DNA of 64,000 bases, from positions 78,918-142,917 of the IMG/VR virus record IMGVR_UViG_3300042691_053605. One strand, 5' to 3'. The position numbers and the translations under genes were made by a program. Under the pieces are notes generated by a model. It saw only the letters and a program-made list of their open reading frames with translations. It made no database searches and was not told where the DNA came from. This document shows, in pieces, positions 55,434 to 63,622 of the stretch. Every line of letters starts with the position of its first letter. Position 1 is the first letter of the stretch. The DNA is from a virus.

Positions 55434-56117
55434 TTATTTGGTTTGGGCTCCACGAGAGTAGAACCAATCCTTTCCGTAAGTAATGGAAAGTTCTTCTCCA
55501 GGTTCAATATCGCGTTTTGCATAGAAAACAATTGACTTCTTGGAAGGATCTACTTCATAGGTAACGTTTGGCTGGTTATTGTGATTATAGATTGATCCGT
55601 AACCAAAAACAACAGCGCAGCGCTCGTCGTCAATTGTAAAGAGATAATCACAGATTGGTTCAACCTGTAAAAGATCCATTGGAACCGTAACATACGGAGC
55701 CTCCTCAATAACCTCTTTAGATTTTAGAGGATGCAGAGCAAAAACTCCACGGCCACCGTTAATTGATTTGCCAACTCCAATTTTATGCCAGTTCTTAGCA
55801 GAAACCGAACGCGAAAGAAGAGTACCAGGCTCGCGAATGTATTCGGGTTCTACCTCTTTTCCTTGCTTAAGAGCATCCGGTTTTTCTGCCTCGTTGGCTT
55901 CTTCGCGAGTTTTCTTGGCAATAAGTTCGCGCAGCCCAGAAAGAAAATCTTCCGATTTGGCTTTCATGTAGAGCTCCAAATCATTGGCGGCGGGTTTGCC
56001 ACATGTTTCCAACTCCTGGTTTAATTGAGCAATCATTTCTGGAGTCGGGAAATAATTAAAAGTCTTAATGATTTCTTCCAGACGATTTGCTACTATGTAT
56101 TTATTGTATGCTATCAC
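55434..56117 (-). CDS. SET-domain protein methyltransferase
   Basis: The 227-residue protein is helical to about residue 100. The SET domain then shows GRGVFALHPLKSKEVIEE (motif I), a post-I region, YGSIYNHNNQPNVTYEV (N-H-x-x-x-P-N motif III), VFYAKRDIEPGEELSITYG (motif IV) and KDWF. Key residues for SAM binding and for the Tyr in the active site are present. SET enzymes methylate lysine, so it may modify a phage structural protein or host proteins. Its own late promoter (56140-56148) and position next to the capsid gene support a late, possibly virion, role. Confidence 0.85.
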   Translation of the reverse strand: MIAYNKYIVANRLEEIIKTFNYFPTPEMIAQLNQELETCGKPAANDLELYMKAKSEDFLSGLRELIAKKTREEANEAEKPDALKQGKEVEPEYIREPGTLLSRSVSAKNWHKIGVGKSINGGRGVFALHPLKSKEVIEEAPYVTVPMDLLQVEPICDYLFTIDDERCAVVFGYGSIYNHNNQPNVTYEVDPSKKSIVFYAKRDIEPGEELSITYGKDWFYSRGAQTK

Positions 56118-56139
56118 AGTATTGAAATGTTTTTCTAAA

Positions 56140-56148
56140 CTATATATC
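56140..56148 (-). promoter_or_regulatory. Late-promoter motif GATATATAG
   Basis: TGGATATATAGTTTAGAAAA on the minus strand, 23 nt before the ATG at 56117 and about 25 nt after the terminator of the capsid gene. Confidence 0.7.
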
Positions 56149-56170
56149 CATTGGTGTCTTGGAGTGAGGA

Positions 56171-56200
56171 CAAAAAAAGAGAGACCGAAGTCTCTCTTTT
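56171..56200 (-). terminator. Rho-independent terminator with UUCG loop
   Basis: AAAGAGAGAC and GTCTCTCTTT pair around TTCG on the minus strand, followed by T4-G. It closes the capsid operon. Confidence 0.9.
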
Positions 56201-56222
56201 AAGTATGATTGTAATACTAAGA

Positions 56223-58145
56223 TTACGCGATGTTGATTGGCAAAGTACCGCTGTTCCAGTTTGCACCAGTAGTTGTATCAGTGAAAGTGTTAACTACGAA
56301 AGTCAAGTACTGAGTTTCTGGGTGGAAACCAGCTTCAACCAAAGCATAGCGAGATTTAACCGCGATCTTTGGAGCCATTGTACCTTCAGCAATAGTCTGG
56401 ATAGACTCAGCCATCAAGTAAGGCATGAATTTCAAACCTGGCTCTTCGTCAGCTCCTTTACGTCCTACGCAAACACGAGTGTCATTGTAATTCATATTAG
56501 GATCAACATAGATAGTCAAACCAGCAAGAGTACCGATTGGGTAAAGAGCACCGTTGTTTTGGTTGATTGTGTTAGCCAATGGATAGAAAGTAAACTGTGC
56601 AGAATCTTGCAATGCAGTAGCAATTTGCAAGTTAGTTACCGCAAAGTTTGCAGGACCACGACGGCCACGTTGAGCTACCATGTTAGCAGCAGCCAATACT
56701 TTAGATTGGATACGACGTTGAATAGTTCCTTGGTTTTCAAAAGCAGAAGTTGTACCACCGTAAATTGGGAAAGTGCTAATTGGAATAGACAATGTTGAAT
56801 ATATTCCAGATGCAGGAGCAGTTTCTTCATTACCCAATCCTAATGCAGCGGTTACAGCAGGTGAAGTCGCAGGATCCAACTGTACGTTGAAGTTAGTTCC
56901 CTCTACATTGTTAACGTTGTAGTGGTTCTGCCATCCCAATGCAAATGCACGGAACAAGATGTGCTTATTGATTGACTGAGAAATGTCGTTAACCAACGCA
57001 TTTTCCATCATAGAAAGAACATCGATACCGTATTGACGGTTCAAATCTTGGATTTGCTCAGTAGTTACAGTAGCAGCAACTTGGAAAGTTTCAGCTTCTA
57101 CAAACTTAGTGAATGCCTGCATTCCCATAGTTCTGTACTGAGTAGTTTCACCAACACCACGACGCATTGGCTCATAAGCAGACAAAGCATTTACAGAGTT
57201 TCCGCTGAAAGCTGCATTGTCATTTGGACCTGAACCAGCAAAACCTTGTACGTGATCTTCTAGAGCACGTACCAATTCAACAACACCGTCTACATCACCA
57301 GCAGCAGAACCACCAGTTAATGAAAGTGTACCAGTTGTCCAAGTGTTTCCAGCTAAAGTAGCAGAAGCAGCTGTGTAAATAGCAGAATCAGCGCCTGCAA
57401 CAATTACGTCAGCAAAAGTTATACCTTGTGTAGCGTTTGAAGGTATATTGGAATAGTCAACTACACCAGCAGTTACTGCAGATACATCAGCAGATTCACC
57501 AACTACACGGAAAATCAATCCGCCATCGATACGAGATTTACCAACCCATGCAACAAGAAGTCCTTTTACGTCGGTGTCTACAGCGTCAGCAGTAAATACG
57601 TAGTATGTACCAATAGCAGATGCAGCAACTGCATTGTAAATTGCAGTCGTAACAGAATTACGAGCAACTTTGAACACCAAGAATTTGTCAGTGAAATTAG
57701 CATTGTTAGTCAATGGGTTACCTTGACCTGCAATACCAGGGGCGTTTACATCACGGCCACCAGCATATACATAATCCAAATAGGTCAATACTCCTGAAGG
57801 ACCGTTCATTGGGATAACAGGAACGATATCAAAACCAACAGTTCTTGCAGCAACTTGAATTGCCAATGGAAGAAGTGAAGGGAATTTATCGCCAGATCCT
57901 TGAGAACCAGCACCATAGAAGTTCAACGCGCCACCAGCAACTGTAGATGCAGGAGCAACGTTACCCATACCTGGGGTGTTAAGAAGAGATGCCTGTGGGT
58001 AGGTGAATCCTTCGTTTAGAGAGTGATAGTGAGCATACTTACTCATCCATCCCAATTTTGCATTGTCAGAAATTCCGGTTTGCGATTCGATAATCGGTGA
58101 CCAGGTCTCTAACACTTGCGCTTCATTAATAAGCTTACCGTTCAT
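56223..58145 (-). CDS. Major capsid protein, T4 gp23-like
   Basis: In 640 residues the N-terminus EAQVLETWSPIIES matches the start of T4 gp23 (E-L-L-N-K-W-K-P-L-L-E). FDIVPVIPMNGPSGVLTYLD corresponds to its FDICGVQPMNSPTG. The peripheral beta region and the C-terminal part (LAGLTIYVDPNMNY, GFHPETQYLTFVV) complete the HK97 fold. It is about 120 residues longer than gp23, with an insertion at about 130-300 rich in Ala, Thr and Val, possibly an extra surface domain. It follows the protease-scaffold gene. The N-terminal extension probably is removed by the protease. Confidence 0.88.
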   Translation of the reverse strand: MNGKLINEAQVLETWSPIIESQTGISDNAKLGWMSKYAHYHSLNEGFTYPQASLLNTPGMGNVAPASTVAGGALNFYGAGSQGSGDKFPSLLPLAIQVAARTVGFDIVPVIPMNGPSGVLTYLDYVYAGGRDVNAPGIAGQGNPLTNNANFTDKFLVFKVARNSVTTAIYNAVAASAIGTYYVFTADAVDTDVKGLLVAWVGKSRIDGGLIFRVVGESADVSAVTAGVVDYSNIPSNATQGITFADVIVAGADSAIYTAASATLAGNTWTTGTLSLTGGSAAGDVDGVVELVRALEDHVQGFAGSGPNDNAAFSGNSVNALSAYEPMRRGVGETTQYRTMGMQAFTKFVEAETFQVAATVTTEQIQDLNRQYGIDVLSMMENALVNDISQSINKHILFRAFALGWQNHYNVNNVEGTNFNVQLDPATSPAVTAALGLGNEETAPASGIYSTLSIPISTFPIYGGTTSAFENQGTIQRRIQSKVLAAANMVAQRGRRGPANFAVTNLQIATALQDSAQFTFYPLANTINQNNGALYPIGTLAGLTIYVDPNMNYNDTRVCVGRKGADEEPGLKFMPYLMAESIQTIAEGTMAPKIAVKSRYALVEAGFHPETQYLTFVVNTFTDTTTGANWNSGTLPINIA

Positions 58146-58174
58146 GGTTTTATTGTGTTTTTTGTGTTTTTAGT

Positions 58175-60055
58175 TTATCGTTTGTTGTAACGATTTAGAC
58201 CTTGTTTTACACTTTCGATGTAAGCAGCATTATAGCCTAATACTGGTGTTTTCTCATCAATTGTATTTTCTGGTGTAGCGGATTCGTTAACTACTCCTAC
58301 CTCAGGTACGAATGTAGCGCCCAAACCACGGGTTTGCCAGAAATTTTTGACTTGGTAGTCAGTCTCTAAACGATAGACTTTTGATTGACGAATAATACGG
58401 TCTTTTGTCTCAGCAGAAGCGTTTTCCCATAAAGGAAGGAATTCCGCAGGAATATCAGACAACCATTTTTCATTAACCTCAGTCTTTGCAAGAGCATTTT
58501 CCCAAACTGAGCAAACTCCAGCCTCATCATATGCAGGCTTAGCATTCCAAGCATTTGTGACCCTCATCTTATCGGCCTCGCTCAAAGCAGAAAAAGCATT
58601 TACTTTTTCTTCACTTAAGAACTTTACAAATGGATAAGTTTTGTCCAAAGAAGTTGATTCCATTCTCTGTTTTTCAATGGATTCAAGGACATTTTTGATT
58701 TTTTCATTCAAGTTAGAGTAGCGTGACATAATACCACGGCTCTCTGTAACAGCACCATTAAGGATGCCTTTTTCTGATTTGTTCTTTTCTTCTTCTTCCT
58801 CTTCAACCTCGTTCAAATCATTGTTGCGGCCTTTAACGCCACCATTGATCCCTTCAGCAATGTACTCAGCGTACTCAGTAAGTGCTTTAAGATCTTCTTT
58901 AGTAGCAGAATTTTCCGCCAAATATTCTGAGTAACGAATAGAGTTATCAGCGTGCTCAGCAATATGCTCAGCGTAACCGATAGTCTTTGTTAATTTCTCA
59001 GCAAGGTATTCAGCGTAACCAAGACCTTGGTTTTGCTTTTCAGCCAAATAGTTAGTGAACTCAATAGTCTGACCAAGTTTTTCAGAAATGCTTTCAGCAT
59101 ATTGAATTCCTTTGTCAGTTCTTTCAGCGATATGCTCTGCGTAAGCAATACCAGCGTCAGCCTTTTCAGCAACGTGTTCAGCGTATTCAATTCCTTGGTT
59201 TACTTTCTCAGCCAAGTAATTTGAATAACCTAAAGCCTTATTTTGTTCTTCAGCAAGGTAAGAAGCGTATTGCTTCAAATTATTTACCTCTTCTTGAAGA
59301 GCCAATATCTTTGCCTCTTTGTCTTCTGACTCAGAGATTTTTTCCAAACGACCATTGATTCTTTCAATTTCTTCTTTGATAATTAAAGAATACTTGTTCA
59401 TGTCGTCAATTGTAACAAATTCCTGCATTTTTTCTGGTGTTTTTTCAGTATTTGGATTATTTATCTCCTCTGAATCCATGCTTTCTAAAAAAGCCTTAGA
59501 AGTCTTATCGGACATATCATAGATAGCAAGAGTATCATCATCGTTGTACCCAAGGCTTTCGTTAATACGCTTCATTTGCGCGTTTTCAAAACCAGGATCA
59601 GCAACCAAATCGTAAGTGAAGATTCTCTTAATCTGTACTTTTTTGTTTTCTCCAACAACACCAGCCGCGCGAGATGAAATACTAATAGGAACTCCGCTGT
59701 CTACCAAGTTCTTGGCAATTTGGCCAGAAGGAGTATCAAGCAATTTGATCTTTCCTACGATTTGACGCTTTTTAGAATCATAACGGATATCCTCAATAAG
59801 GTGAGATACCTTATTCAAAGAGATATCAAATTTCTCAGGATGATCCAATTCTCCAAGAAGACGCTTTTCTTCAATCTTCTTTTTCAAATAGTCCAAGTGA
59901 GGAAGGTATTCCTTTTCTTCGTATATGCGGTGGTTGTTATTCTCAACTCCAAACTGAGCGAAGATACCCTCGAGTACATAATCATCATTCGTACGAGAAA
60001 CGCTTAGGTTTTCGCCAGAACGCTCGAGAATCATTACAAATTGTTTATTGCTCAT
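58175..60055 (-). CDS. Prohead protease (gp21-like) fused to a scaffold protein
   Basis: The start is placed at 60055 (MSNKQFVMILERSG); an ATG five codons earlier would leave only 5 nt after the promoter. Residues about 1-170 are a T4 gp21-type protease: LLGELDHPEKF with the catalytic His, KLLDTPSGQIAKNLVDSG, and PISISSRAAG with the catalytic Ser. Residues about 200-400 are a scaffold with ten Y-x-x-[YHS]-[LIV]-[AS]-E units (14-residue repeats). The rest is helical. In T4 these are separate genes (21 and 22). The repeats contain many possible self-cleavage sites. 626 residues. Confidence 0.85.
   Translation of the reverse strand: MSNKQFVMILERSGENLSVSRTNDDYVLEGIFAQFGVENNNHRIYEEKEYLPHLDYLKKKIEEKRLLGELDHPEKFDISLNKVSHLIEDIRYDSKKRQIVGKIKLLDTPSGQIAKNLVDSGVPISISSRAAGVVGENKKVQIKRIFTYDLVADPGFENAQMKRINESLGYNDDDTLAIYDMSDKTSKAFLESMDSEEINNPNTEKTPEKMQEFVTIDDMNKYSLIIKEEIERINGRLEKISESEDKEAKILALQEEVNNLKQYASYLAEEQNKALGYSNYLAEKVNQGIEYAEHVAEKADAGIAYAEHIAERTDKGIQYAESISEKLGQTIEFTNYLAEKQNQGLGYAEYLAEKLTKTIGYAEHIAEHADNSIRYSEYLAENSATKEDLKALTEYAEYIAEGINGGVKGRNNDLNEVEEEEEEKNKSEKGILNGAVTESRGIMSRYSNLNEKIKNVLESIEKQRMESTSLDKTYPFVKFLSEEKVNAFSALSEADKMRVTNAWNAKPAYDEAGVCSVWENALAKTEVNEKWLSDIPAEFLPLWENASAETKDRIIRQSKVYRLETDYQVKNFWQTRGLGATFVPEVGVVNESATPENTIDEKTPVLGYNAAYIESVKQGLNRYNKR
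58850..59269 (-). repeat. Ten 14-residue coding repeats in the scaffold part
   Basis: Ten units of Y-x-x-[YHS]-[LIV]-[AS]-E-x-x-x-x-x-[IL]-x in tandem (for example YAEHIAEKADAGIA-type units), with one 6-residue insert before the last. Each unit carries an [ILV]-[AS]-E site, matching the (L/I)-x-E consensus of T4 prohead protease cleavage. Confidence 0.85.
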
Positions 60056-60075
60056 CAATTCTGTTTTCATTTTTA

Positions 60076-60084
60076 CTATATATC
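60076..60084 (-). promoter_or_regulatory. Late-promoter motif GATATATAG, head operon
   Basis: TTGATATATAGTAAAAATG on the minus strand, 21 nt before the preferred start at 60055. It drives protease-scaffold and capsid genes. Confidence 0.7.
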
Positions 60085-60102
60085 AACACTGTTTTTTGTT
60101 GG

Positions 60103-60591
60103 CTATTCACTTTTTGGCTTTTCTATGTTACCCAGATTGCCTAAAAATTCAAATTGCTTTTCTTGTAAATTGCAGGTAAAGAAAGGGTTAATTTTTGAAA
60201 ATCTGTCAATGTATTCGTCATCCAAAATGGTTTGAAATACCGTTACGCCATGATTGCGTACATGTTCCACGTAAAACGGATTGTCATCAAAGAAAATGTC
60301 AATATCGTATTTTTTAATAAGAGCTAATTTATGGTCCCGCATTCTGAGAAAATGTGAAGAGTTCATATTCTTTTTATCGTACTCATATCCAGGAAGAATA
60401 TCAGTATAGCTGTCTCGCGGAAAACCCAGTACTTCAAGTTCATCTTTTACCTCTTCCAATTTAGAAGCAGGGGTTCCAGTAACAATGTAGATATTTCCGA
60501 ATGCTTTCCAGGAAGAGAAGAAATTTTGAAAGAATTTCGGATTGTAACTCAGTGTGTCATGATAATCGACACCAATGTTCATTTTGCTCAT
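60103..60591 (-). CDS. HAD-like phosphatase (162 aa)
   Basis: The start at 60591 (MSKMNIGVDYHDTLS) lies 1 nt after the stop of the cytidylyltransferase gene. The HAD motif I is changed to D-Y-H-D-T (second Asp moved or retained as D-x-x-D). Motif II-like YIVTGTPASK and the motif IV-like IDIFFDDNPFYVE are present. It probably acts on a small phosphorylated compound in the same pathway as the TagD- and LicD-like gene products. The end SSEKPK-like tail is basic. Activity is uncertain because of the motif I change. Confidence 0.6.
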   Translation of the reverse strand: MSKMNIGVDYHDTLSYNPKFFQNFFSSWKAFGNIYIVTGTPASKLEEVKDELEVLGFPRDSYTDILPGYEYDKKNMNSSHFLRMRDHKLALIKKYDIDIFFDDNPFYVEHVRNHGVTVFQTILDDEYIDRFSKINPFFTCNLQEKQFEFLGNLGNIEKPKSE

Positions 60592-60592
60592 A

Positions 60593-61015
60593 TTATTTAA
60601 GTGAAAGTATTTTTTCTTTAAGTTCCGTTGTGGAAATCCCCTGCATTCGTGGAATGTATACCACTTCGATACCGGCATCGTGGCATTTTTCAATGGCAAT
60701 ACGGTGGGCTTCCAAATACCCAAATTCTTCGCCAACTGCAAGCACCTCAACTCCTAAAAAATCTACCATTTTGTAATAGTCTAAGTCGCGGTAAATTACC
60801 GTGGAATCCACAAGATCCAAGGAATCCAACACCTCTCTTCTCCATATATCGGTTACTACTGGTGGATTATCTTTGGTAACACATACCATTTCATCGGAAC
60901 AGACTCCTACAATTAATTGCGTACCGTGTTTTTTGGCTTCACGAAGAACATTTAAGTGGCCAACATGAAATAAGTCCCAGACGCCTGGGATATAGACTCT
61001 CTTTATCTTTTGCAT
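60593..61015 (-). CDS. Cytidylyltransferase (TagD / glycerol-3-phosphate type)
   Basis: The 140-residue product has the H-x-G-H signature in PGVWDLFHVGHLNVLREAK, then VGVCSDEMV, and the C-terminal RMQGISTTELKEKI (I-S-T-S/T motif). It makes CDP-glycerol or a related CDP-alcohol. Next to it are a LicD-like protein and a HAD phosphatase, which suggests a small surface- or virion-modification pathway based on CDP-activated groups. Genes overlap by 13 nt or less. Confidence 0.85.
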   Translation of the reverse strand: MQKIKRVYIPGVWDLFHVGHLNVLREAKKHGTQLIVGVCSDEMVCVTKDNPPVVTDIWRREVLDSLDLVDSTVIYRDLDYYKMVDFLGVEVLAVGEEFGYLEAHRIAIEKCHDAGIEVVYIPRMQGISTTELKEKILSLK

Positions 61016-61623
61016 AGGAAAAACATTTGCTTGGTTGAATACGCGCTTTCTATTTCATCAGGAAATGCGCGGCTAACAGTTACATTAGAAAAACTCTTTT
61101 TGAAAATTTCCACATATTCATCAGCTGTTCGGTAACAGCCGGAATAGTCGGTTTGGAATTCTTCAGAAAATTTGTTAATGACCAGCCTCTCATTATTGCA
61201 GGAGATCCGTGCAATAAAGATATCCGACTTTATGGACTTTACAATTTCTTCTACTTTATGATCATCAAAAACATACATCAGCATATTCATTGAAATTGTA
61301 ACATCGGTATCTGGAAGTTCTCCGTTTTCTTCATTACCGTTCCACACATGCGTATGCAGATTGCTATCACGGTTTCCTCCAATAGTGTTAAGCATGCCCT
61401 GACTAATATCATAACAATAATATTCACTAATGTAAGTAAGTTCTCGTAAAAGTATTACGGTGGATCCGTTTCCGCAGCCAAGGTCCAACAGAGATTTGGC
61501 GGTATGCGGAATTTCTTTCAGAAGATAATCTATCTCATGCTTTCGTCTCTCTTTGACAAATGGATAGTTTGGATAAAAATCGGTGGATTCCCAAAAATTC
61601 TGGGAAACCGTTTCGTTTTGCAT
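61003..61623 (-). CDS. Class I SAM-dependent methyltransferase
   Basis: The 206-residue product has motif I in SLLDLGCGNGSTVILLREL, a motif II-like YYCYDISQGML, and TDVTISMNMLMYVF as motif IV. It is a small-molecule-type methyltransferase (methyltransf_25-like). It lies between the LicD-like gene (11 nt) and the cytidylyltransferase gene (13-nt overlap), so it is probably part of the same pathway and perhaps methylates an amine or an alcohol that is then activated. Confidence 0.8.
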   Translation of the reverse strand: MQNETVSQNFWESTDFYPNYPFVKERRKHEIDYLLKEIPHTAKSLLDLGCGNGSTVILLRELTYISEYYCYDISQGMLNTIGGNRDSNLHTHVWNGNEENGELPDTDVTISMNMLMYVFDDHKVEEIVKSIKSDIFIARISCNNERLVINKFSEEFQTDYSGCYRTADEYVEIFKKSFSNVTVSRAFPDEIESAYSTKQMFFLCKR

Positions 61624-61634
61624 AAAATAAGGTT

Positions 61635-62372
61635 TTAAGAGGTTCTAACTTCTCCCGTGTGTGTTGCCCAGTTGTAATAATACGGTCCGTGTTCTTTCTT
61701 GGGAACTATGTAAAAGCCTTTGTTTTCTTTACTGCTTACATAATGAGGATCGGGTTCTTTCCAGCCTTTTCCAAATACGTGTTCAAGATAGCCTTCAACC
61801 GGCTTAGGTGTTTTGAAAGTATTGCCTTCAAATGTAAGTTTATCTAGGCTATCGGTAAATTTGTTTGGAATTCTAAAATAGGTTCCACCCAGCTTAAACA
61901 ATCGGTAATCTTTGTGAGGATAGAGGATAAACATATCCGTCCAAATTTGGCGGCCTTTGAAAGTGGTTCTTTTGCCGTTCTTTTCAAGTGAATGGTATTT
62001 TAGAGACTTTGGCTGTACAAATTTTTCTTTATCTTCCCAATCCGGAAATTCGTTTGGCTGCATAAAGTTTCCTTTGTTTTCCGGAGATACGCAATGCTTT
62101 TCAAGATCCTTTAAGAATTCTGGAGTTATATCCGATGACATAATAGAAATATCGTTGTCGCTATCGGCTTTGATAATTTTCTTATCGCGGTACAGACCTA
62201 ATAGAGTTCCGCCGTCCAGAAAATACTTTACTTTATGCTTATCACAAAGCTCGCAGGTTTTTACAAGGTTGTCAAGCTTAAGTTTTTCAAACTCTTTATG
62301 ATCTGCGTCAGACCAACCAGTGGTGCGGATTCCGGATTCAGCAAGCCATTCTTCGTAATTGTACATAGTCAT
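61635..62372 (-). CDS. LicD-family protein with targeting-like N-terminus
   Basis: The 245-residue protein has the LicD core KYFLDGGTLLGLYRDKKII followed by ADSDNDISI (about 50-78), and the conserved TDMFILYPHKDYR and late LEHVFGKGWKEPDP. LicD proteins transfer phosphocholine or similar from a CDP donor to a glycan. The N-terminus MTMYNYEEWLAESG carries the Y-x-x-W-L-A-E peptide seen on candidate capsid-packaged proteins. It might thus be injected, or the peptide may serve another purpose. Neighbouring genes make a CDP donor. Confidence 0.75.
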   Translation of the reverse strand: MTMYNYEEWLAESGIRTTGWSDADHKEFEKLKLDNLVKTCELCDKHKVKYFLDGGTLLGLYRDKKIIKADSDNDISIMSSDITPEFLKDLEKHCVSPENKGNFMQPNEFPDWEDKEKFVQPKSLKYHSLEKNGKRTTFKGRQIWTDMFILYPHKDYRLFKLGGTYFRIPNKFTDSLDKLTFEGNTFKTPKPVEGYLEHVFGKGWKEPDPHYVSSKENKGFYIVPKKEHGPYYYNWATHTGEVRTS

Positions 62373-62615
62373 TTACCAATTTTGAATATACGCAACATAT
62401 CGTTTTCCTTCTACCATTGATGCCTGAACAAAATCATCATTCCATTCTGACAGTTTTACCTCTTGCAGAAAATAGTCAACAGCTGGTTTGCTATCAAAAA
62501 GTACCGATACACCGGATTCGTCTTCTCTAATGAAATAGAGTTCAGAATCAAATCCTGCTCGGTCAAGCAAAATTTCAACAATTTTCCGTATTTCTTTCAC
62601 ACCACGCATAGTCAT
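62373..62615 (-). CDS. Hypothetical protein (80 aa)
   Basis: A small alpha/beta protein (VEILLDRAGFDSELYF, then DYFLQEVKLSEWNDD) with a C-terminal VEGKRYVAYIQNW. No known motif. Its ATG is 12 nt after a late-promoter motif (62627-62635) and it ends directly at the LicD-like gene, so it opens that operon. Confidence 0.55.
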   Translation of the reverse strand: MTMRGVKEIRKIVEILLDRAGFDSELYFIREDESGVSVLFDSKPAVDYFLQEVKLSEWNDDFVQASMVEGKRYVAYIQNW

Positions 62616-62626
62616 TGCGATTTAGA

Positions 62627-62635
62627 CTATATATC
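62627..62635 (-). promoter_or_regulatory. Late-promoter motif GATATATAG
   Basis: ATGATATATAGTCTAAATC on the minus strand, 12 nt before the ATG at 62615. Confidence 0.6.
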
Positions 62636-62656
62636 ATAATTGGTGCGGACGCCTTT

Positions 62657-62923
62657 TTATTTTTTTCGGTCAACTAGTATTTGCTTAAACTTTTCAATAA
62701 TGTTCATACCAAAAAGAACAACTGGAGTTTTGCCATCCTCTTCTATTACTAGAGTAGGGACAAATTTTACGCCAAGAGCGCTTGCCATTTTCTGGTTTTG
62801 ATTGTAATTTAAGTCTTCAAAAGAGAGTTCTGGAGCCATGTGCTCCAGAACTTTAGTCATCTGCTCCTTAAAAGGCTGGCAGGCTTTGCAATGAGTATTT
62901 GAAAAAACTGTAAGTTTCATCAT
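62657..62923 (-). CDS. Thioredoxin/glutaredoxin-like protein (CKAC)
   Basis: The 88-residue product has the redox motif C-K-A-C in [17 protein letters not shown] and the cis-Pro loop [14 protein letters not shown]. It is a short thioredoxin-fold protein. The start (ATGATG) overlaps the cyclophilin stop. Together with the WCGPC thioredoxin and a cyclophilin, it forms a three-gene folding/redox set that could serve ribonucleotide reduction or virion assembly. Confidence 0.8.
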   Translation of the reverse strand: MMKLTVFSNTHCKACQPFKEQMTKVLEHMAPELSFEDLNYNQNQKMASALGVKFVPTLVIEEDGKTPVVLFGMNIIEKFKQILVDRKK

Positions 62924-63351
62924 TCAACAATTTGTATTTCAATAATCTTGTCTCCTTGACGGATTTGATCAATTACTTCTAAACCGCTAACCACCCTTCC
63001 AAAACAGGTATGGTTGCGATCCAAATGCGCGGTATTTTGACGACTATGACAGATAAAGAATTGTGATCCACCGGTGTTTCTACCCGCATGCGCCATTGAT
63101 AATACTCCTCGATCATGATATTGGTTTTCACCGCTAAGTTCACAGACAATTTGATAACCAGGTCCACCGGTTCCATCGCCTTTTGGACACCCGCCTTGAA
63201 TTACAAAGTTTGGAATAACACGGTGAAAATTTAGTCCATTATAGAATCCTTTGCGGGATAAGTCAACAAAATTGTTAACGGTTTTAGGAGCGTCCTTTTC
63301 ATAGAGCTCCACATTCATGTCACCTTTTTCTGTTTTAATGATTGCTTTCAT
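62920..63351 (-). CDS. Cyclophilin-type peptidyl-prolyl isomerase
   Basis: The start at 63351 ([18 protein letters not shown]) fits the family. Signature stretches: [19 protein letters not shown] (active Arg, Phe), [18 protein letters not shown] and [15 protein letters not shown]. It is a short, single-domain bacterial-type cyclophilin of 143 residues. Phages rarely carry one. It overlaps the thioredoxin gene by 17 nt. It may help fold virion proteins or act on a host factor. Confidence 0.9.
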   Translation of the reverse strand: MKAIIKTEKGDMNVELYEKDAPKTVNNFVDLSRKGFYNGLNFHRVIPNFVIQGGCPKGDGTGGPGYQIVCELSGENQYHDRGVLSMAHAGRNTGGSQFFICHSRQNTAHLDRNHTCFGRVVSGLEVIDQIRQGDKIIEIQIVE

Positions 63352-63622
63352 ATATTTGTTTGTAGATTGTGTACAAGTCATCGGATGTTTTTAATCCGGT
63401 AAGAGTTTTTACGGGCTTTCCATCTTTAATAAAGACTGTATGCGGTATGGATCGAACGCCATATTCATTAGAGATTTCCGCATTTTGCGCTTCATCAACA
63501 TCAAGATCCAAGACCTCAATATTGGATTCTGCAATCATTTGCTTAAACTGCTCCATGTGTGGTTTCATGGCTTTACATGGTCCACACCATTCCGCGCCAA
63601 ATTTAATTATTTTGTTATTCAT
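63335..63622 (-). CDS. Thioredoxin (WCGPC)
   Basis: The start at 63622 ([16 protein letters not shown]) is chosen; an upstream frame would run into the lipoprotein gene. The product has the full thioredoxin motif W-C-G-P-C, the D of LDLDVDEAQ and the cis-Pro loop [13 protein letters not shown]. It is 95 residues long. Phage thioredoxins reduce ribonucleotide reductase or assist polymerase. It overlaps the neighbouring genes on both sides. Confidence 0.9.
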   Translation of the reverse strand: MNNKIIKFGAEWCGPCKAMKPHMEQFKQMIAESNIEVLDLDVDEAQNAEISNEYGVRSIPHTVFIKDGKPVKTLTGLKTSDDLYTIYKQIYESNH

